From assembly GCF_021390425.1 (NCBI RefSeq), contig NZ_JAJUWY010000002.1:248001-312000 (forward strand): a stretch of 64,000 nucleotides of DNA. The letters run 5' to 3'. The DNA is from Lysobacter sp. GX 14042. Its GTDB lineage: Bacteria; Pseudomonadota; Gammaproteobacteria; Xanthomonadales; Xanthomonadaceae. A program made the position numbers and the translations under genes. Each line of letters begins with the position of its first letter. The stretch's first letter is position 1. Below are positions 45,190-54,223 of this stretch, one piece after another. A model generated the notes under the pieces. It did no database searches. It was given only the letters and a program-made list of their open reading frames with translations, and was not told the origin of the DNA.

Positions 45190-45891
45190 ATGGAGCGCAC
45201 TCCCCGCCCGTGCGTATCGATGCACCCTCTAGTCCCCGCGCTTTCCGGCCTGCTTCTGCTCGCGACCGCCACCGCGCCTGGCCCGCTGCAGGCACAGGAG
45301 CGCGGCAGCGGCATCCAGCGCTGCGAACGGCCCGACGGCACCCGGGTCTACACCGACCAGGACTGCACCGTCTTCTCCGCCACGCCGGCACCGGTGGAAG
45401 GCGAGCTGCTGATGCGGCTGGCCAGCGACGGCGGCGGTGACGCACCGGCCCCGCTCGCGGCGATCGCCTCCCATGTATCCCCTTCTCCCGCCGAGGTGCC
45501 CATCCCGCTCGCCCGCGACAACGCGGCGCCACCATCGCCCCTGCCCCGCACGACCGGCCGCGGCTGCGCACATTCCCCGACCCAGCTGGTGATGGACCTG
45601 CGCGCGGCCTGGTCCGAGGGCGACGTCAACCGGATCGCCGCGAGCTACCACTGGGCAGGGAGCGGCACGCGCGAGGCCACGTCGGTGATGGCGCGCCTGC
45701 AATCGCTGGCCGCGCTGCCGCTGCAGGACATCCGCCATTACGGCACTGGCGGCGGGCTGGCCCGGCTTGCCGGTAGGGGGGCCGCCGCCAGTGCCGAACG
45801 CCTGCACGTGGTACTGGGTGACGGCGGGCGCACCCGGGTCCACGATTTCCGCCTCACGCCACACCAGGGCTGTTACTTCATCCGCTTCTGA
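45190..45891 (+). CDS. Exported DUF4124-type protein, member A of a tandem pair
   Basis: A 233-residue exported protein. Signal peptide in HPLVPALSGLLLLATATA with cleavage near LQA-Q. The mature N-terminus has the DUF4124-like IQRCERPDGTRVYTDQDC, then a Pro/Ala-rich linker and a C-terminal domain with EGDVNRIAASYHWAG and GCYFIRF. The next gene has the same two blocks (GDVNRLAGVYHWTG, FGCVWLAG), so they are tandem paralogues. Start at 45190 (AGGCGA 5 bases upstream); ATG at 45220 is the alternative. Function unknown. Confidence 0.75.
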   Translation: MERTPRPCVSMHPLVPALSGLLLLATATAPGPLQAQERGSGIQRCERPDGTRVYTDQDCTVFSATPAPVEGELLMRLASDGGGDAPAPLAAIASHVSPSPAEVPIPLARDNAAPPSPLPRTTGRGCAHSPTQLVMDLRAAWSEGDVNRIAASYHWAGSGTREATSVMARLQSLAALPLQDIRHYGTGGGLARLAGRGAAASAERLHVVLGDGGRTRVHDFRLTPHQGCYFIRF

Positions 45892-45935
45892 TGCACGCGC
45901 TTTGACGCGGGCTTCACCTGGAGTAGCCTGCCGGA

Positions 45936-46511
45936 ATGGCTGTACTTTCTTCCCGGCTTGGCCGCCCGCGCACTGGCGCGCTTGCCGTCCTCGCGGCAGC
46001 GGCACTCCTTCCGGCGGCGACCTGGGTCCCGCCGGCACACGCCCAGGTCCGCCAGTGCGCGGGGCCCGATGGCCGCGCGGTATTCACCGATCGCAGCTGC
46101 GAAGACGTCGGCGCCCGGGCCGCCGCCGCTGGCGCCACGGCGGCCGGCCAGGTGCTGCACACGGGCTGCGCGCGGAACGTGCGCGAACTGGTCTGGGAGG
46201 TCTCGGCCGCGATCGACCTCGGCGACGTCAACCGGCTCGCCGGCGTCTACCACTGGACCGGCATGACCGGGCGCAGCGGCAACGAAGTCATGAACCGCCT
46301 GCAGGCCCTGGTCGGGCGTCCACTGCTGCATGTCGCCCCGGTGGTGCAGCGCCGGGCGCCCCGGGCCTGGAGCGTGCTCGATGACGGCCGCCGTGCAACG
46401 ACGCCCGCGCCGGTCGCGCTCCAGCTCGAGCAACTGCAGCCCGGCGGCGACGCCACCCGCACCACCTTCAACCTGCACCAGCACTTCGGCTGCGTGTGGC
46501 TGGCCGGCTGA
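45936..46511 (+). CDS. Exported DUF4124-type protein, member B of a tandem pair
   Basis: A 191-residue exported protein. Signal peptide up to AHA-Q (about residue 36), DUF4124-like VRQCAGPDGRAVFTDRSC, then the domain shared with the preceding gene. The linker is shorter than in member A. The gap between the two genes is 44 bases. Convergent with the histidine kinase gene, with only 9 bases between stops. Function unknown. Confidence 0.78.
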   Translation: MAVLSSRLGRPRTGALAVLAAAALLPAATWVPPAHAQVRQCAGPDGRAVFTDRSCEDVGARAAAAGATAAGQVLHTGCARNVRELVWEVSAAIDLGDVNRLAGVYHWTGMTGRSGNEVMNRLQALVGRPLLHVAPVVQRRAPRAWSVLDDGRRATTPAPVALQLEQLQPGGDATRTTFNLHQHFGCVWLAG

Positions 46512-46520
46512 GCCGCCAGG

Positions 46521-47861
46521 CTACGGCAACGCCGCTTCCGGCTCATCGAAGCACAAGGTCGCGATGACCCCGCGCTCGCCACCCGAACGCACGCGAACAT
46601 CCCAGCCATAGAGGTCGCACAGCCGGCGCACGATCGACAGGCCGATGCCGCCGCCCTGCGATGCACCGGAATGCGCTCCGCGGTAGCCGCGGCGGAACAG
46701 GTTGGCCGCGTCCTCCTCGCTCAGTCCCGGTCCGGAGTCGTGGATCTCCACCGAGTTCCGGTGCAGACGCACCACGACCTCGCCTTCGGCCGTGTACTTG
46801 GCCGCGTTGCCGATCAGGTTCCCCAGGGCGACCGTGACCGCCGATTCGGGGGCATCGACCACCGGCCCGCCCTCGCCCACCAGCCGCAGTTCCACCGGCT
46901 TGCCGGCCAGCTGCGCGCGGTGGCTGTCGAGCAACTGCGCCGCCACCCGGGCCACATCGGTCAGGCCGTGCCCGCGCTCGTTGCGCGACAGCAGCAGCAG
47001 CGCGCTGATCAGGTCGGTGCACTGCTGCTCGGCGCGCTGGATGCGCAGCAGGCGCGTCCGGCTCTTTTCGTCGAGCTCCGGGCTCGACAGCAGCAGTTCC
47101 ACCGCACCCTTGATCACCGCCAACGGCGTGCGCAACTCATGGCTGACGTCGGCGTTGAACTCGCGGTCGCGCTGCACCACCTCGGTCAGGCGCGTGGCGT
47201 AATCGTCGAGTGCCTCCGCGAGCTGGCCGACCTCGTCGTCGGGGAAATGCACCGCCAGCGCTTCCGGCTGCGAGCTGCGCCCGGACCCCTTGAGCCGGCG
47301 CGCCAGCTCCGAGACCGGGCTCATGACCCGCGAGGCCGACCACCAGCCGACCACCAGTGACAGCAGGGTCAGCAGCAGCACCGAGCCGTAGATGGCGCGG
47401 TTGAACTTCACCTCGCTGCGCTTGGCCTCGGTGGTGTCGTAGGCCAGGAAGAACCAGGCATTGGGCGTCTTGCGCACGCCCAGCATGTAGGAGAACTCCT
47501 GGCCGGCCTCATCGACGCCGGTCATCCGGGTGATCCCGTCCTCCAGGGCGTACCAGTCCGGCCGCCTGCGCCGCACCGCATCAAGCCGGTCGGTGGGATA
47601 GACGAAGGCGCGGATCTGGTCGACCGGGAACTCGGGATTGCCGGGATTGAGCTCGAACTGCCGCGCCGCGCTTTCGATGTTGCGGTTGATGATGTCCTCG
47701 ACCAGCTGGTTCTCGACCCGGGCGCGGGTGCTGTTGGTCGCCCACGCGAACAGCAGCGTCAGGCCGAAGCCGAGCAGGACGAAGGACAGGATGATGCGGG
47801 TGCGCAGCCGCCGCCGGTGGCGCGGCCTGCGTAGCGGGACCGCAGGTTCAGCTTGCGGCAT
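46521..47861 (-). CDS. Sensor histidine kinase
   Basis: A 446-residue membrane kinase. Helix 1 at about residues 22-42 (IILSFVLLGFGLTLLFAWA), a periplasmic domain of about 110 residues, helix 2 at about 155-175, HAMP, the H-box FNADVSHELRTPLAVIKG (His about 240), then N (NLIGNAAKYTAEG), G1 (DSGPGLSEED) and G2 (GGGIGLSIVRRL) boxes. It pairs with the response regulator whose 3' end overlaps its start by 14 bases. The periplasmic domain gives no clue to the signal. The start at 47861 is preferred to one ten codons upstream. Confidence 0.92.
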   Translation of the reverse strand: MPQAEPAVPLRRPRHRRRLRTRIILSFVLLGFGLTLLFAWATNSTRARVENQLVEDIINRNIESAARQFELNPGNPEFPVDQIRAFVYPTDRLDAVRRRRPDWYALEDGITRMTGVDEAGQEFSYMLGVRKTPNAWFFLAYDTTEAKRSEVKFNRAIYGSVLLLTLLSLVVGWWSASRVMSPVSELARRLKGSGRSSQPEALAVHFPDDEVGQLAEALDDYATRLTEVVQRDREFNADVSHELRTPLAVIKGAVELLLSSPELDEKSRTRLLRIQRAEQQCTDLISALLLLSRNERGHGLTDVARVAAQLLDSHRAQLAGKPVELRLVGEGGPVVDAPESAVTVALGNLIGNAAKYTAEGEVVVRLHRNSVEIHDSGPGLSEEDAANLFRRGYRGAHSGASQGGGIGLSIVRRLCDLYGWDVRVRSGGERGVIATLCFDEPEAALP

Positions 47862-48531
47862 CGAGTTCCGCGATCCGGTAGCCGATGCCATGGCGGGTCT
47901 GGATCAGAGGGGTGTCGAACGGCTTGTCGACCACTTGGCGCAGGCCGTGGATATGCACCCGCAGGCTGTCGGAATCGGGCAGTTCCTCGCCCCACACCCG
48001 GGTCTCCAGCTCCTGCCGGGTGACCACCGCCGGGCTGGCTTCCATCAGCGACTGCAGGATCTTCAGCGCGGTGGGGTTGAGCTGCAGCAGCTTGCCCTGG
48101 CGGCGGACCTCCAGCGTGTCGAGGTTGTATTCCAGGTCCGCGGCGTTGAGCACCCGGGTCTGCACCCCGCGCCCGCGCCGGGACAGCGCGTTGAGGCGGA
48201 CCTCGACCTCCTGCAGCGCGAACGGCTTGATCAGGTAGTCGTCGGCGCCGGAATCGAAGCCCGCCAGCTTGTTCTCCAGCGTGTCACGCGCGGTCAGCAT
48301 CAGTACCGGGGTCTGCTTGCGCGCCTCGTTGCGCAGCTTGCGGCAGACCTCCAGGCCGTCCAGGCCCGGCAGGTTGAGGTCGAGCACGATCGCGTCGAAG
48401 TCGTTCACCACCGCCAGGTGCAGCCCGGTGATGCCATCGGCGGCGAAGTCCACCGAATGCCCGCGGTCCTCCAGGAAGTCCCCGAGGTTGGCGGCGATGT
48501 CGCGGTTGTCTTCGATGACGAGGATGCGCAT
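47848..48531 (-). CDS. OmpR-family response regulator
   Basis: A 227-residue regulator. Receiver domain MRILVIEDNRDIAANLGDFL with phosphoacceptor Asp in AIVLDLNLPGLDG (about residue 51) and Lys in DDYLIKPFAL; winged-helix DNA-binding domain with VTRQELETRVWGEELPDSDS and RHGIGYRI. It resembles the ColR/PhoP-like regulators of Xanthomonadaceae, but I do not assign a name. The ATG at 48531 starts the receiver; the frame upstream is not coding-like. First gene of the kinase operon. Confidence 0.93.
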   Translation of the reverse strand: MRILVIEDNRDIAANLGDFLEDRGHSVDFAADGITGLHLAVVNDFDAIVLDLNLPGLDGLEVCRKLRNEARKQTPVLMLTARDTLENKLAGFDSGADDYLIKPFALQEVEVRLNALSRRGRGVQTRVLNAADLEYNLDTLEVRRQGKLLQLNPTALKILQSLMEASPAVVTRQELETRVWGEELPDSDSLRVHIHGLRQVVDKPFDTPLIQTRHGIGYRIAELDAAS

Positions 48532-48608
48532 GTAGGTCGTTCCTGCTGGTTCTGGATCGCGACAGGCTGCCGGTCGCGGCGTCATGGACGCGTGCGCGGA
48601 CAGGGTAC

Positions 48609-48639
48609 AAAAAACCCAGGCACGGAAACCGCACCTGGG
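48609..48639 (-). terminator. Terminator upstream of the response regulator
   Basis: On the minus strand CCCAGGTGCGG, a TTT loop, CCGTGCCTGGG and TTTTTT. It would end transcripts from the gene at 48787, or attenuate a transcript starting at the box near 48730 before it reaches the regulator. Confidence 0.85.
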
Positions 48640-48724
48640 CCAAAGGGTGTCACCCCGATACTGGACTGCCTGCGGCCGGTGCCGCCGGACTCCGGTAGGA
48701 AGCTGAAGTTAGGCGCTCTGCCAT

Positions 48725-48741
48725 TAAACCGGTGTTAACCA
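48725..48741 (-). promoter_or_regulatory. PhoP-box-like direct repeat
   Basis: On the minus strand TGGTTA-N5-GGTTTA, close to the enterobacterial PhoP consensus of two T/G-GTTTA half sites spaced by 5. It lies 194-210 bases before the response regulator start, with a terminator in between. May be chance in this AT-richer patch. Confidence 0.3.
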
Positions 48742-48786
48742 AATGTAATGAAGGCGATCATCGGGCAGTCCGCGCCCACGAGCGCC

Positions 48787-49263
48787 TCAGAACTCCTGGT
48801 TCGGCGGCGGCTGCGCGGGGCGGATCGAACGGAACATCTCCTGTCCGCCCTCGCGCAGCCGGCGCCGCTCGGCGACGGTGGCACAGGTATTGACCGGACG
48901 GTTGCTGCCGACGTGGCGCTCGCGGCGACAGACCAGCCGGCTGTCGGCGGCCGCCCGGTCCAGGATCGCGTTGAGTTCTTCCTGCAGGTTGAACAGTTCG
49001 ACCTTGCGGCCCTGGCCCAGGGCCCCGGCCCGGCCGTCCTCGCCGACCAGCTCGCCCATCCGGCGCAGCAGTTCCCGTGCGCGTTGCTGCTGCTCGGGCT
49101 CGATCTCGGCATAACGGCCATTGGCGGCGAACTCCTTCTCCACCCCGGCCTGCTGCGCCTGTAGCGGCTCACCCTGCGAGAGGTCGACCTCACCCGCCGT
49201 CGCGCCCAGGCACAGGGTGGCGAGGGCCGCGGCGATACCCGCCTGCCAAATACGGTTCTTCAT
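48787..49263 (-). CDS. Small exported protein of unknown function
   Basis: A 158-residue protein with a signal peptide (MKNRIWQAGIAAALATLCLG, cleavage near ATAG). The mature part is mainly helical and rich in Gln/Glu/Arg (EPEQQQRARELLRRMGELVG, KVELFNLQEELNAILDR). Two cysteines (LVCRRE and NTCATV) frame a basic 15-residue loop and may form a disulfide. The start at 49263 begins the signal peptide; the longer frame has no support. Probably ends at the terminator at 48609-48639. Confidence 0.78.
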   Translation of the reverse strand: MKNRIWQAGIAAALATLCLGATAGEVDLSQGEPLQAQQAGVEKEFAANGRYAEIEPEQQQRARELLRRMGELVGEDGRAGALGQGRKVELFNLQEELNAILDRAAADSRLVCRRERHVGSNRPVNTCATVAERRRLREGGQEMFRSIRPAQPPPNQEF

Positions 49264-49386
49264 CTTTTGCTGTTCTCCCCCTGGATTATTGCTGTCGCGC
49301 ACAAGCCAACGCCGGGCGCCCACCGCGCCGACACCGCCTCCGCGATCCCGGCACGTGGCGACCGTAGCATGCGGCCGGGGCCCGGC

Positions 49387-50271
49387 TCACCCCGGGCCGC
49401 GGCCACGCTGCCCCACGTGGTCGATGATCGCCGCGGCAACATCGATCCCGCTGGCTTCCTCTATTCCCTCCAGCCCGGGCGAGGCATTGACCTCCAGCAC
49501 CAGGGAGCCGGCCGACGAGCGGACCATGTCCACCCCGGCGACCTCCAGGCCCAGGACCGCGGTGGCGCGCACGGCGAGCTGCTGCTCGGCCCGGGTCGGG
49601 CGGGCCCGGCTGGCGGTGCCGCCGCGATGCAAGTTGGAACGGAACTCCCCTCGCGGTGCCTTGCGCCGCATCGCGGCCACCACCCTGTCGCCCACCACCA
49701 GGCAGCGCAGGTCCGCTCCCCTGGCTTCGGCGACGAACTCCTGCACCAGGAACTGCGCGTGCAGGCCGCGCAGCGCCTCCACCACCCCGCGCGAGGCAGA
49801 CAGCTTCTCGGTCAGCATCACCCCCGCGCCCTGGCTCCCCTCGTTGAGCTTGATCACGTGCGGGGCCGGACCGAGCATCGCCAGCAGGTCGGCGGTGTCA
49901 TCGGGGTTGTCGCCGAACACCGTGGCGGGCATGCCGATGCCGGCAGCGGCCAGCAGCTGGTGGGCGCGCAGCTTGTCGCGCGCGCGCAGCACCGCGTCGG
50001 CCGGGTTGGGGCTGTAGCTGCCCATCAGTTCGAACTGTCGCAACACCGCCGTGCCGTAGCGGGTGATGGACGCGCCGATGCGCGGGATCACCGCGTGGTA
50101 GCCCGATACCGGGTTGCCCTTGTAGCGCATTGCGAAGCCGCCGGGCTGGATGCGCATGTAGCAGCGCAACGGGTCGAGCACGCGCACGCTGTGGCCACGC
50201 CCGCGTGCCGCCTCCACCAGTCGCCGGGTCGAGTAGAGCTTGCTGTTGCGCGAGAGGATCGCGAGCTTCAT
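49387..50271 (-). CDS. rimK: RimK-type ATP-grasp ligase
   Basis: A 294-residue ATP-grasp enzyme with the full RimK pattern: [31 protein letters not shown]-like region [66 protein letters not shown] and [20 protein letters not shown]. RimK adds glutamates to the C-terminus of ribosomal protein S6 in E. coli; close relatives modify other peptides, so the exact target is inferred. Standalone gene between a small exported protein and tRNA-Gly. Confidence 0.88.
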   Translation of the reverse strand: MKLAILSRNSKLYSTRRLVEAARGRGHSVRVLDPLRCYMRIQPGGFAMRYKGNPVSGYHAVIPRIGASITRYGTAVLRQFELMGSYSPNPADAVLRARDKLRAHQLLAAAGIGMPATVFGDNPDDTADLLAMLGPAPHVIKLNEGSQGAGVMLTEKLSASRGVVEALRGLHAQFLVQEFVAEARGADLRCLVVGDRVVAAMRRKAPRGEFRSNLHRGGTASRARPTRAEQQLAVRATAVLGLEVAGVDMVRSSAGSLVLEVNASPGLEGIEEASGIDVAAAIIDHVGQRGRGPG

Positions 50272-50292
50272 CGGGGTTCCGGCGGGGGAACG

Positions 50293-50324
50293 AAAAACGG
50301 CGGCCCGGATGTGCCGGGCCGCCG
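50293..50324 (-). terminator. Terminator of tRNA-Gly
   Basis: On the minus strand CGGCGGCCCGG, a 5-base loop, CCGGGCCGCCG and TTTTT, 6 bases after the tRNA 3' end. Confidence 0.93.
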
Positions 50325-50330
50325 TGGAAC

Positions 50331-50404
50331 TGGAGCGGGTGAAGGGAATCGAACCCTCGTCGTAGGCTTGGGAAGCCTCTGCTCTACCATTGAGCTACAC
50401 CCGC
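50331..50404 (-). tRNA. tRNA-Gly (anticodon CCC)
   Basis: A 74-base cloverleaf including CCA. Acceptor GCGGGTG pairs with CACCCGC, the D-arm is GCTC-AATGGTA-GAGC, the anticodon loop TTCCCAA gives anticodon CCC (reads GGG), and the T-arm has GGTTCGATTCC. The anticodon stem GAGGC/GCCTA has one G-A mismatch at its outer end. CCA is encoded, and a strong terminator follows. Confidence 0.95.
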
Positions 50405-50446
50405 GTCCGACAAGTGTAGGCCCTGCATGGGCCGCAGGGAATCCCC

Positions 50447-52288
50447 TCAGAACCCGCGCCCGACCGTCAGGAAGGCGGACGTGTGGTGGGCGTCGCCCTG
50501 CCCCGCGGTCAGGCTGGCGCCCAGGTTGGCGTCCAGGCCGAACAGCCGGGTGCGCACGCCGACGGTGGCGGTGCCGTAGCTGTCGTCGAAAGCCACGCCG
50601 GGCACCGCGAACAGGCCGGTACCGGGCATCGACTGCAGGCGGCCGAAGGCCTGCTCCGCGTGGTCCTCGAACTCGCGGTCCACGGTCAGGCGGGCGTAGG
50701 GCTCGAAGGCCGGGTTGGCGGCGTAGCGCAGCTGCCAGCCGGCGGTACCGATCAGCGAGTCGAACTTCTGGTCCGGATAGGCCAGCGAGCTCGACAGGGC
50801 GGCGTCGCTCTCGGCGAAGCCGTCGATCTCGATGCGCTGGGCGAGCACGCCGATGACCGGACCGTGGCGCAGCGCGCCCTGGCCGAACTCGTAGCCGGCA
50901 TCCAGCCCGAGGCTGACGTTGCTGCCGTCCACGTCGGCGCGGTGCACGCGGGTCAGCGGACCGAGGTTGGCGTTGCGGGCGACATCGATGGCCACGTCGG
51001 TGTAGCTGGCCTGCAGGTTCACCCAGGCGCCGCCGGAGCGCCAGCCCAGGTAGCCGCCGATGCTGGTCTCGTCCTGGTCGAAGCTGCCACCGCGGCGGCC
51101 CCAGTCGTACTTGCCCGCGCCGTAGCCCAGGAAGCCACCCCAGGTCAGGTTTCCGCGGGTCCAGTCGGCACCCAGGGTCAGCGCCGGCCCGGCGCCGTCA
51201 TACAGGGTGCCGTGGTCGTAGCGCTGGAAATCCCCACGCAGGTCCATCCACCAGCCGCTGCCCTCGCCACTGGCGCCCTGCAGCCGTGCGCCGACGCGCT
51301 CGGCACGGGCGCGGCCGGTCATCGCCGCGGAGTTGGCCAGCACCGCCATCTGCCGCGGCGCCTCGAGCACCGAGGTGGCATAGCCGGCAATCACCCCGTG
51401 TGCACCGCCGGAGGGATGCACGCCGTCGGCGAAGGCGTAGCTGGTCGCCGCGTCCGGGCTGACATAGGTCCCCGGGTGGCAGGTGACCGACTGGGCGGTG
51501 ATCTGCGGCTGACAGGCGGTGCCGGTGATGTTGCTGAAGCCGAAGGAGCCCGGATCGGCGGCGACCTCCTGGAACAGGTGGAAGATGTCCAGCGGGATCA
51601 CCCGCAGGTTGTTCTGCGCCAGCGCGCCGTACAGCGCCTCGTTGTAGGCGGTCGAGATCGCCGTCAACCCGGCCTGCGCCTGCGCGCCCTGGGCACGCGC
51701 GGACGGGGTCAGGCCCAGGTCCGGAATGCTGGGCACCAGCACGTATTGCGCGCCCGCCGCCTGCAGGCTGCCGATGATGCCGACCTGCGCCGCCACGGCC
51801 GCCCCGATGTTGGCCACCGGCGCGCCCTGGGCCACTGCGAACAGGTCGTTGTGCCCGCCCCATACGGTGTACAGCGCATTGGGGTCGGCGACGCCACCGG
51901 TCGTGGCCAGGTAGGCCTGCAACTGGGTGGTCATCGACGGCGTGGGCCCGAGCGGGCCCACGGTGTCGGTATCGACCAGCGCCCCGCCGACGGCGTAGTT
52001 GCTGCCGCCCTGCCCGTCGGGCGCGGCGGTGGTGCCGTAGTAACCGGCCAGGTACTCGGACCAGACCAGCCACGGGTTGGTGGTGAAGCGGCCGAGGATC
52101 GCCGCGTCCGGACCCACCGCGCCCACCAGTGCCGGACGGAAATGACCCGAGTCGGTCAGGCTGTCACCGAAGAACACGGTCTGCGAGTACGGGCTGTCGT
52201 TGTCGCTGGTGCCGTGCGACTGCGCGAGCGCCGGAGCGGCGGCAAGCGCCAGGGCCACGGCGAGGATGCTGCGGATGGGACGGGTCAT
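50447..52288 (-). CDS. estA: GDSL autotransporter esterase (EstA-like)
   Basis: A 613-residue type Va secreted esterase. Signal peptide up to ALA-Q (about residue 22). Passenger GDSL hydrolase: nucleophile in [11 protein letters not shown] (about Ser43), block III GGHNDLF, block V with Asp and His in [12 protein letters not shown]-terminal beta-barrel from about residue 330, ending [11 protein letters not shown] with terminal Phe. Family members sit in the outer membrane with the esterase domain outside and cleave lipid or aromatic esters. The ATG at 52288 has AAGGAG about 5 bases upstream. Divergent from thiS. Confidence 0.93.
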   Translation of the reverse strand: MTRPIRSILAVALALAAAPALAQSHGTSDNDSPYSQTVFFGDSLTDSGHFRPALVGAVGPDAAILGRFTTNPWLVWSEYLAGYYGTTAAPDGQGGSNYAVGGALVDTDTVGPLGPTPSMTTQLQAYLATTGGVADPNALYTVWGGHNDLFAVAQGAPVANIGAAVAAQVGIIGSLQAAGAQYVLVPSIPDLGLTPSARAQGAQAQAGLTAISTAYNEALYGALAQNNLRVIPLDIFHLFQEVAADPGSFGFSNITGTACQPQITAQSVTCHPGTYVSPDAATSYAFADGVHPSGGAHGVIAGYATSVLEAPRQMAVLANSAAMTGRARAERVGARLQGASGEGSGWWMDLRGDFQRYDHGTLYDGAGPALTLGADWTRGNLTWGGFLGYGAGKYDWGRRGGSFDQDETSIGGYLGWRSGGAWVNLQASYTDVAIDVARNANLGPLTRVHRADVDGSNVSLGLDAGYEFGQGALRHGPVIGVLAQRIEIDGFAESDAALSSSLAYPDQKFDSLIGTAGWQLRYAANPAFEPYARLTVDREFEDHAEQAFGRLQSMPGTGLFAVPGVAFDDSYGTATVGVRTRLFGLDANLGASLTAGQGDAHHTSAFLTVGRGF

Positions 52289-52378
52289 CGACTGCTCCTT
52301 GTGAGGGGGTGCGCCGGAACCGCCGGCGCATCCGGAACACTATGGCAGCACGGAGCCCGGCGGGCGACAATCACCGGC

Positions 52379-52579
52379 ATGGACATCACCCTCAATGGCG
52401 AGCCGCGCCAGCTCGCGGCATCCACCACCATCACTGCGCTCCTGGAGGCCGAGGGCCTGGCCGAACGGCGGGTGGCGGTGGAGGTCAACGGCAGCATCGT
52501 CCCGCGCAGCCGCCACGGCGAACACCGGTTGGCCGACGGCGACAGCATCGAGATCGTGCACGCCCTGGGCGGCGGCTGA
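52379..52579 (+). CDS. thiS: Sulfur carrier protein ThiS
   Basis: A 66-residue ubiquitin-fold carrier ending in the obligatory Gly-Gly (IVHALGGG). It carries sulfur as a thiocarboxylate for the thiazole moiety of thiamine. Starts [12 protein letters not shown]; 90 bases from the divergent estA start. thiG follows after 83 bases. No TPP riboswitch motif is visible in the short leader. Confidence 0.95.
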   Translation: MDITLNGEPRQLAASTTITALLEAEGLAERRVAVEVNGSIVPRSRHGEHRLADGDSIEIVHALGGG

Positions 52580-52662
52580 GGCCGCTCCAGACCGCAAGAG
52601 CCGGTCAGGTCGAAAGCTCCGGACGGAGCCCACGTGCTCCCCGGCGGTGCGATAATCGCCGG

Positions 52663-53460
52663 ATGACCGCTTCCAACACCGCAAACGACCCGCTGGTGAT
52701 CGCCGGCACGGCCTATGCCTCGCGCCTGCTGACCGGTACCGGCAAGTTCAGGGACCTGGACGAGACCCGCCGCGCCACCGATGCCGCCGGCGCGCAGATC
52801 GTCACCGTCGCCATCCGCCGCACCAACATCGGCCAGGAGCCGGGCGAGCCGAACCTGCTCGACGTGCTGCCGCCGGACCGGTACACCATCCTGCCCAACA
52901 CCGCCGGCTGCTACACCGCCGAGGAGGCGGTGCGCACCCTGCGGCTGGGGCGCGAGCTGCTGGACGGGCGCAACCTGGTGAAACTGGAGGTCCTGGGCGA
53001 CCAGAAGACCCTCTATCCGGACGTGGTGCAGACCCTCAAGGCCGCCGAGCTGCTGGTCGCCGATGGCTTCGACGTCATGGTCTACACCTCCGATGACCCG
53101 ATCCTGGCCCGCCAGCTGGAGGAGATCGGCTGCGTGGCGGTGATGCCGCTGGCCGCCCCGATCGGCTCCGGCCTGGGCATCCAGAACAAGTGGAGCCTGC
53201 TGGAGATCGTCGACAACGCGAAGGTGCCGATCATCGTCGACGCCGGCGTGGGCACCGCCTCCGATGCCGCCATCGCTATGGAGCTGGGCTGCGACGGGGT
53301 GCTGATGAACACCGCGATCGCCGGCGCGAAGGATCCGGTGCTGATGGCGCACGCGATGAAGCTGGCGGTGGAGGCCGGGAGGTCGGCGTTCCGCGCCGGA
53401 CGGATTCCGCGCAAGCGCTTCGCCAGCGCCTCCTCGCCGGTCGACGGCCTGATCGGCTGA
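52663..53460 (+). CDS. thiG: Thiazole synthase
   Basis: A 265-residue TIM-barrel enzyme that builds the thiazole ring from deoxyxylulose phosphate, ThiS-thiocarboxylate and dehydroglycine. Diagnostic: [48 protein letters not shown], the Schiff-base lysine context just seen, and [26 protein letters not shown]. Two bases separate its stop from the trmB start. Confidence 0.97.
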   Translation: MTASNTANDPLVIAGTAYASRLLTGTGKFRDLDETRRATDAAGAQIVTVAIRRTNIGQEPGEPNLLDVLPPDRYTILPNTAGCYTAEEAVRTLRLGRELLDGRNLVKLEVLGDQKTLYPDVVQTLKAAELLVADGFDVMVYTSDDPILARQLEEIGCVAVMPLAAPIGSGLGIQNKWSLLEIVDNAKVPIIVDAGVGTASDAAIAMELGCDGVLMNTAIAGAKDPVLMAHAMKLAVEAGRSAFRAGRIPRKRFASASSPVDGLIG

Positions 53461-53462
53461 GC

Positions 53463-54197
53463 ATGGCCGACCCGACCCCGAGCCCCGGCACCAGGGCCCC
53501 TCCCAAGCCGTTTACGGTCACCGAGGGCCAACGCCAGGTGCGCAGTTTCGTGCTGCGCCAGGGCCGGTTCACGCCGGCGCAGCAGCGCGCGTTCGACGAG
53601 TCGTGGCCACGTTTCGGGCTCGACTACACCGGCGCTGTGCGTGACTTCGACCAGGCCTTCGGCCGCAGCGCACCGCGGGTGCTGGAGATCGGCTTCGGCA
53701 ACGGCGAGGCATTGCGCTTCGCCGCCGCGCACGACCCGGGCCGCGACCACATCGGCATCGAGGTCCATGCGCCGGGGGTCGGCCGGCTGCTCAACGCGCT
53801 GGACGAGGATGGCGCCGGCAACGTACGCCTCTACCACCATGACGCGGTGGAGGTGCTGGTCAACGAGGTCGCCGACGGCAGCCTGGACGAGGTGCGGATC
53901 TACTTCCCCGATCCCTGGCACAAGAAGCGCCACCACAAGCGCCGGCTGGTGCAGCCGGAGTTCGCCGCCCTGCTGGTGCGCAAGCTCGCCCCGGGCGGCC
54001 GCTTGCACCTGGCCACCGATTGGCAGGACTATGCGGAGCACATGTGGGACGTGCTCGATGCCACTGCGGGGCTGGCGAACCGTGCTGGCCCGCGCGGCAG
54101 CGTGCCACGCCCGCCGTGGCGTCCACAGACCCACTTCGAAGCCCGCGGCCTGCGGCTTGGCCACGGGGTGTGGGACCTGCTCTACGACCGCAGTTGA
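53463..54197 (+). CDS. trmB: tRNA (guanine-N7)-methyltransferase
   Basis: A 244-residue SAM-dependent enzyme forming m7G46 in tRNA. Visible: [19 protein letters not shown], the SAM site [29 protein letters not shown] and the family signature [19 protein letters not shown]. Co-transcribed with thiSG, a common pairing in gamma-proteobacteria. Confidence 0.97.
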   Translation: MADPTPSPGTRAPPKPFTVTEGQRQVRSFVLRQGRFTPAQQRAFDESWPRFGLDYTGAVRDFDQAFGRSAPRVLEIGFGNGEALRFAAAHDPGRDHIGIEVHAPGVGRLLNALDEDGAGNVRLYHHDAVEVLVNEVADGSLDEVRIYFPDPWHKKRHHKRRLVQPEFAALLVRKLAPGGRLHLATDWQDYAEHMWDVLDATAGLANRAGPRGSVPRPPWRPQTHFEARGLRLGHGVWDLLYDRS

Positions 54198-54223
54198 GGC
54201 ACACGAGGCTTTAGAAGCAGGGC

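Noticed and set aside
52289-52378. TPP riboswitch before thiS
   Set aside because: The 90-base gap lacks the CTGAGA and related THI-box blocks.
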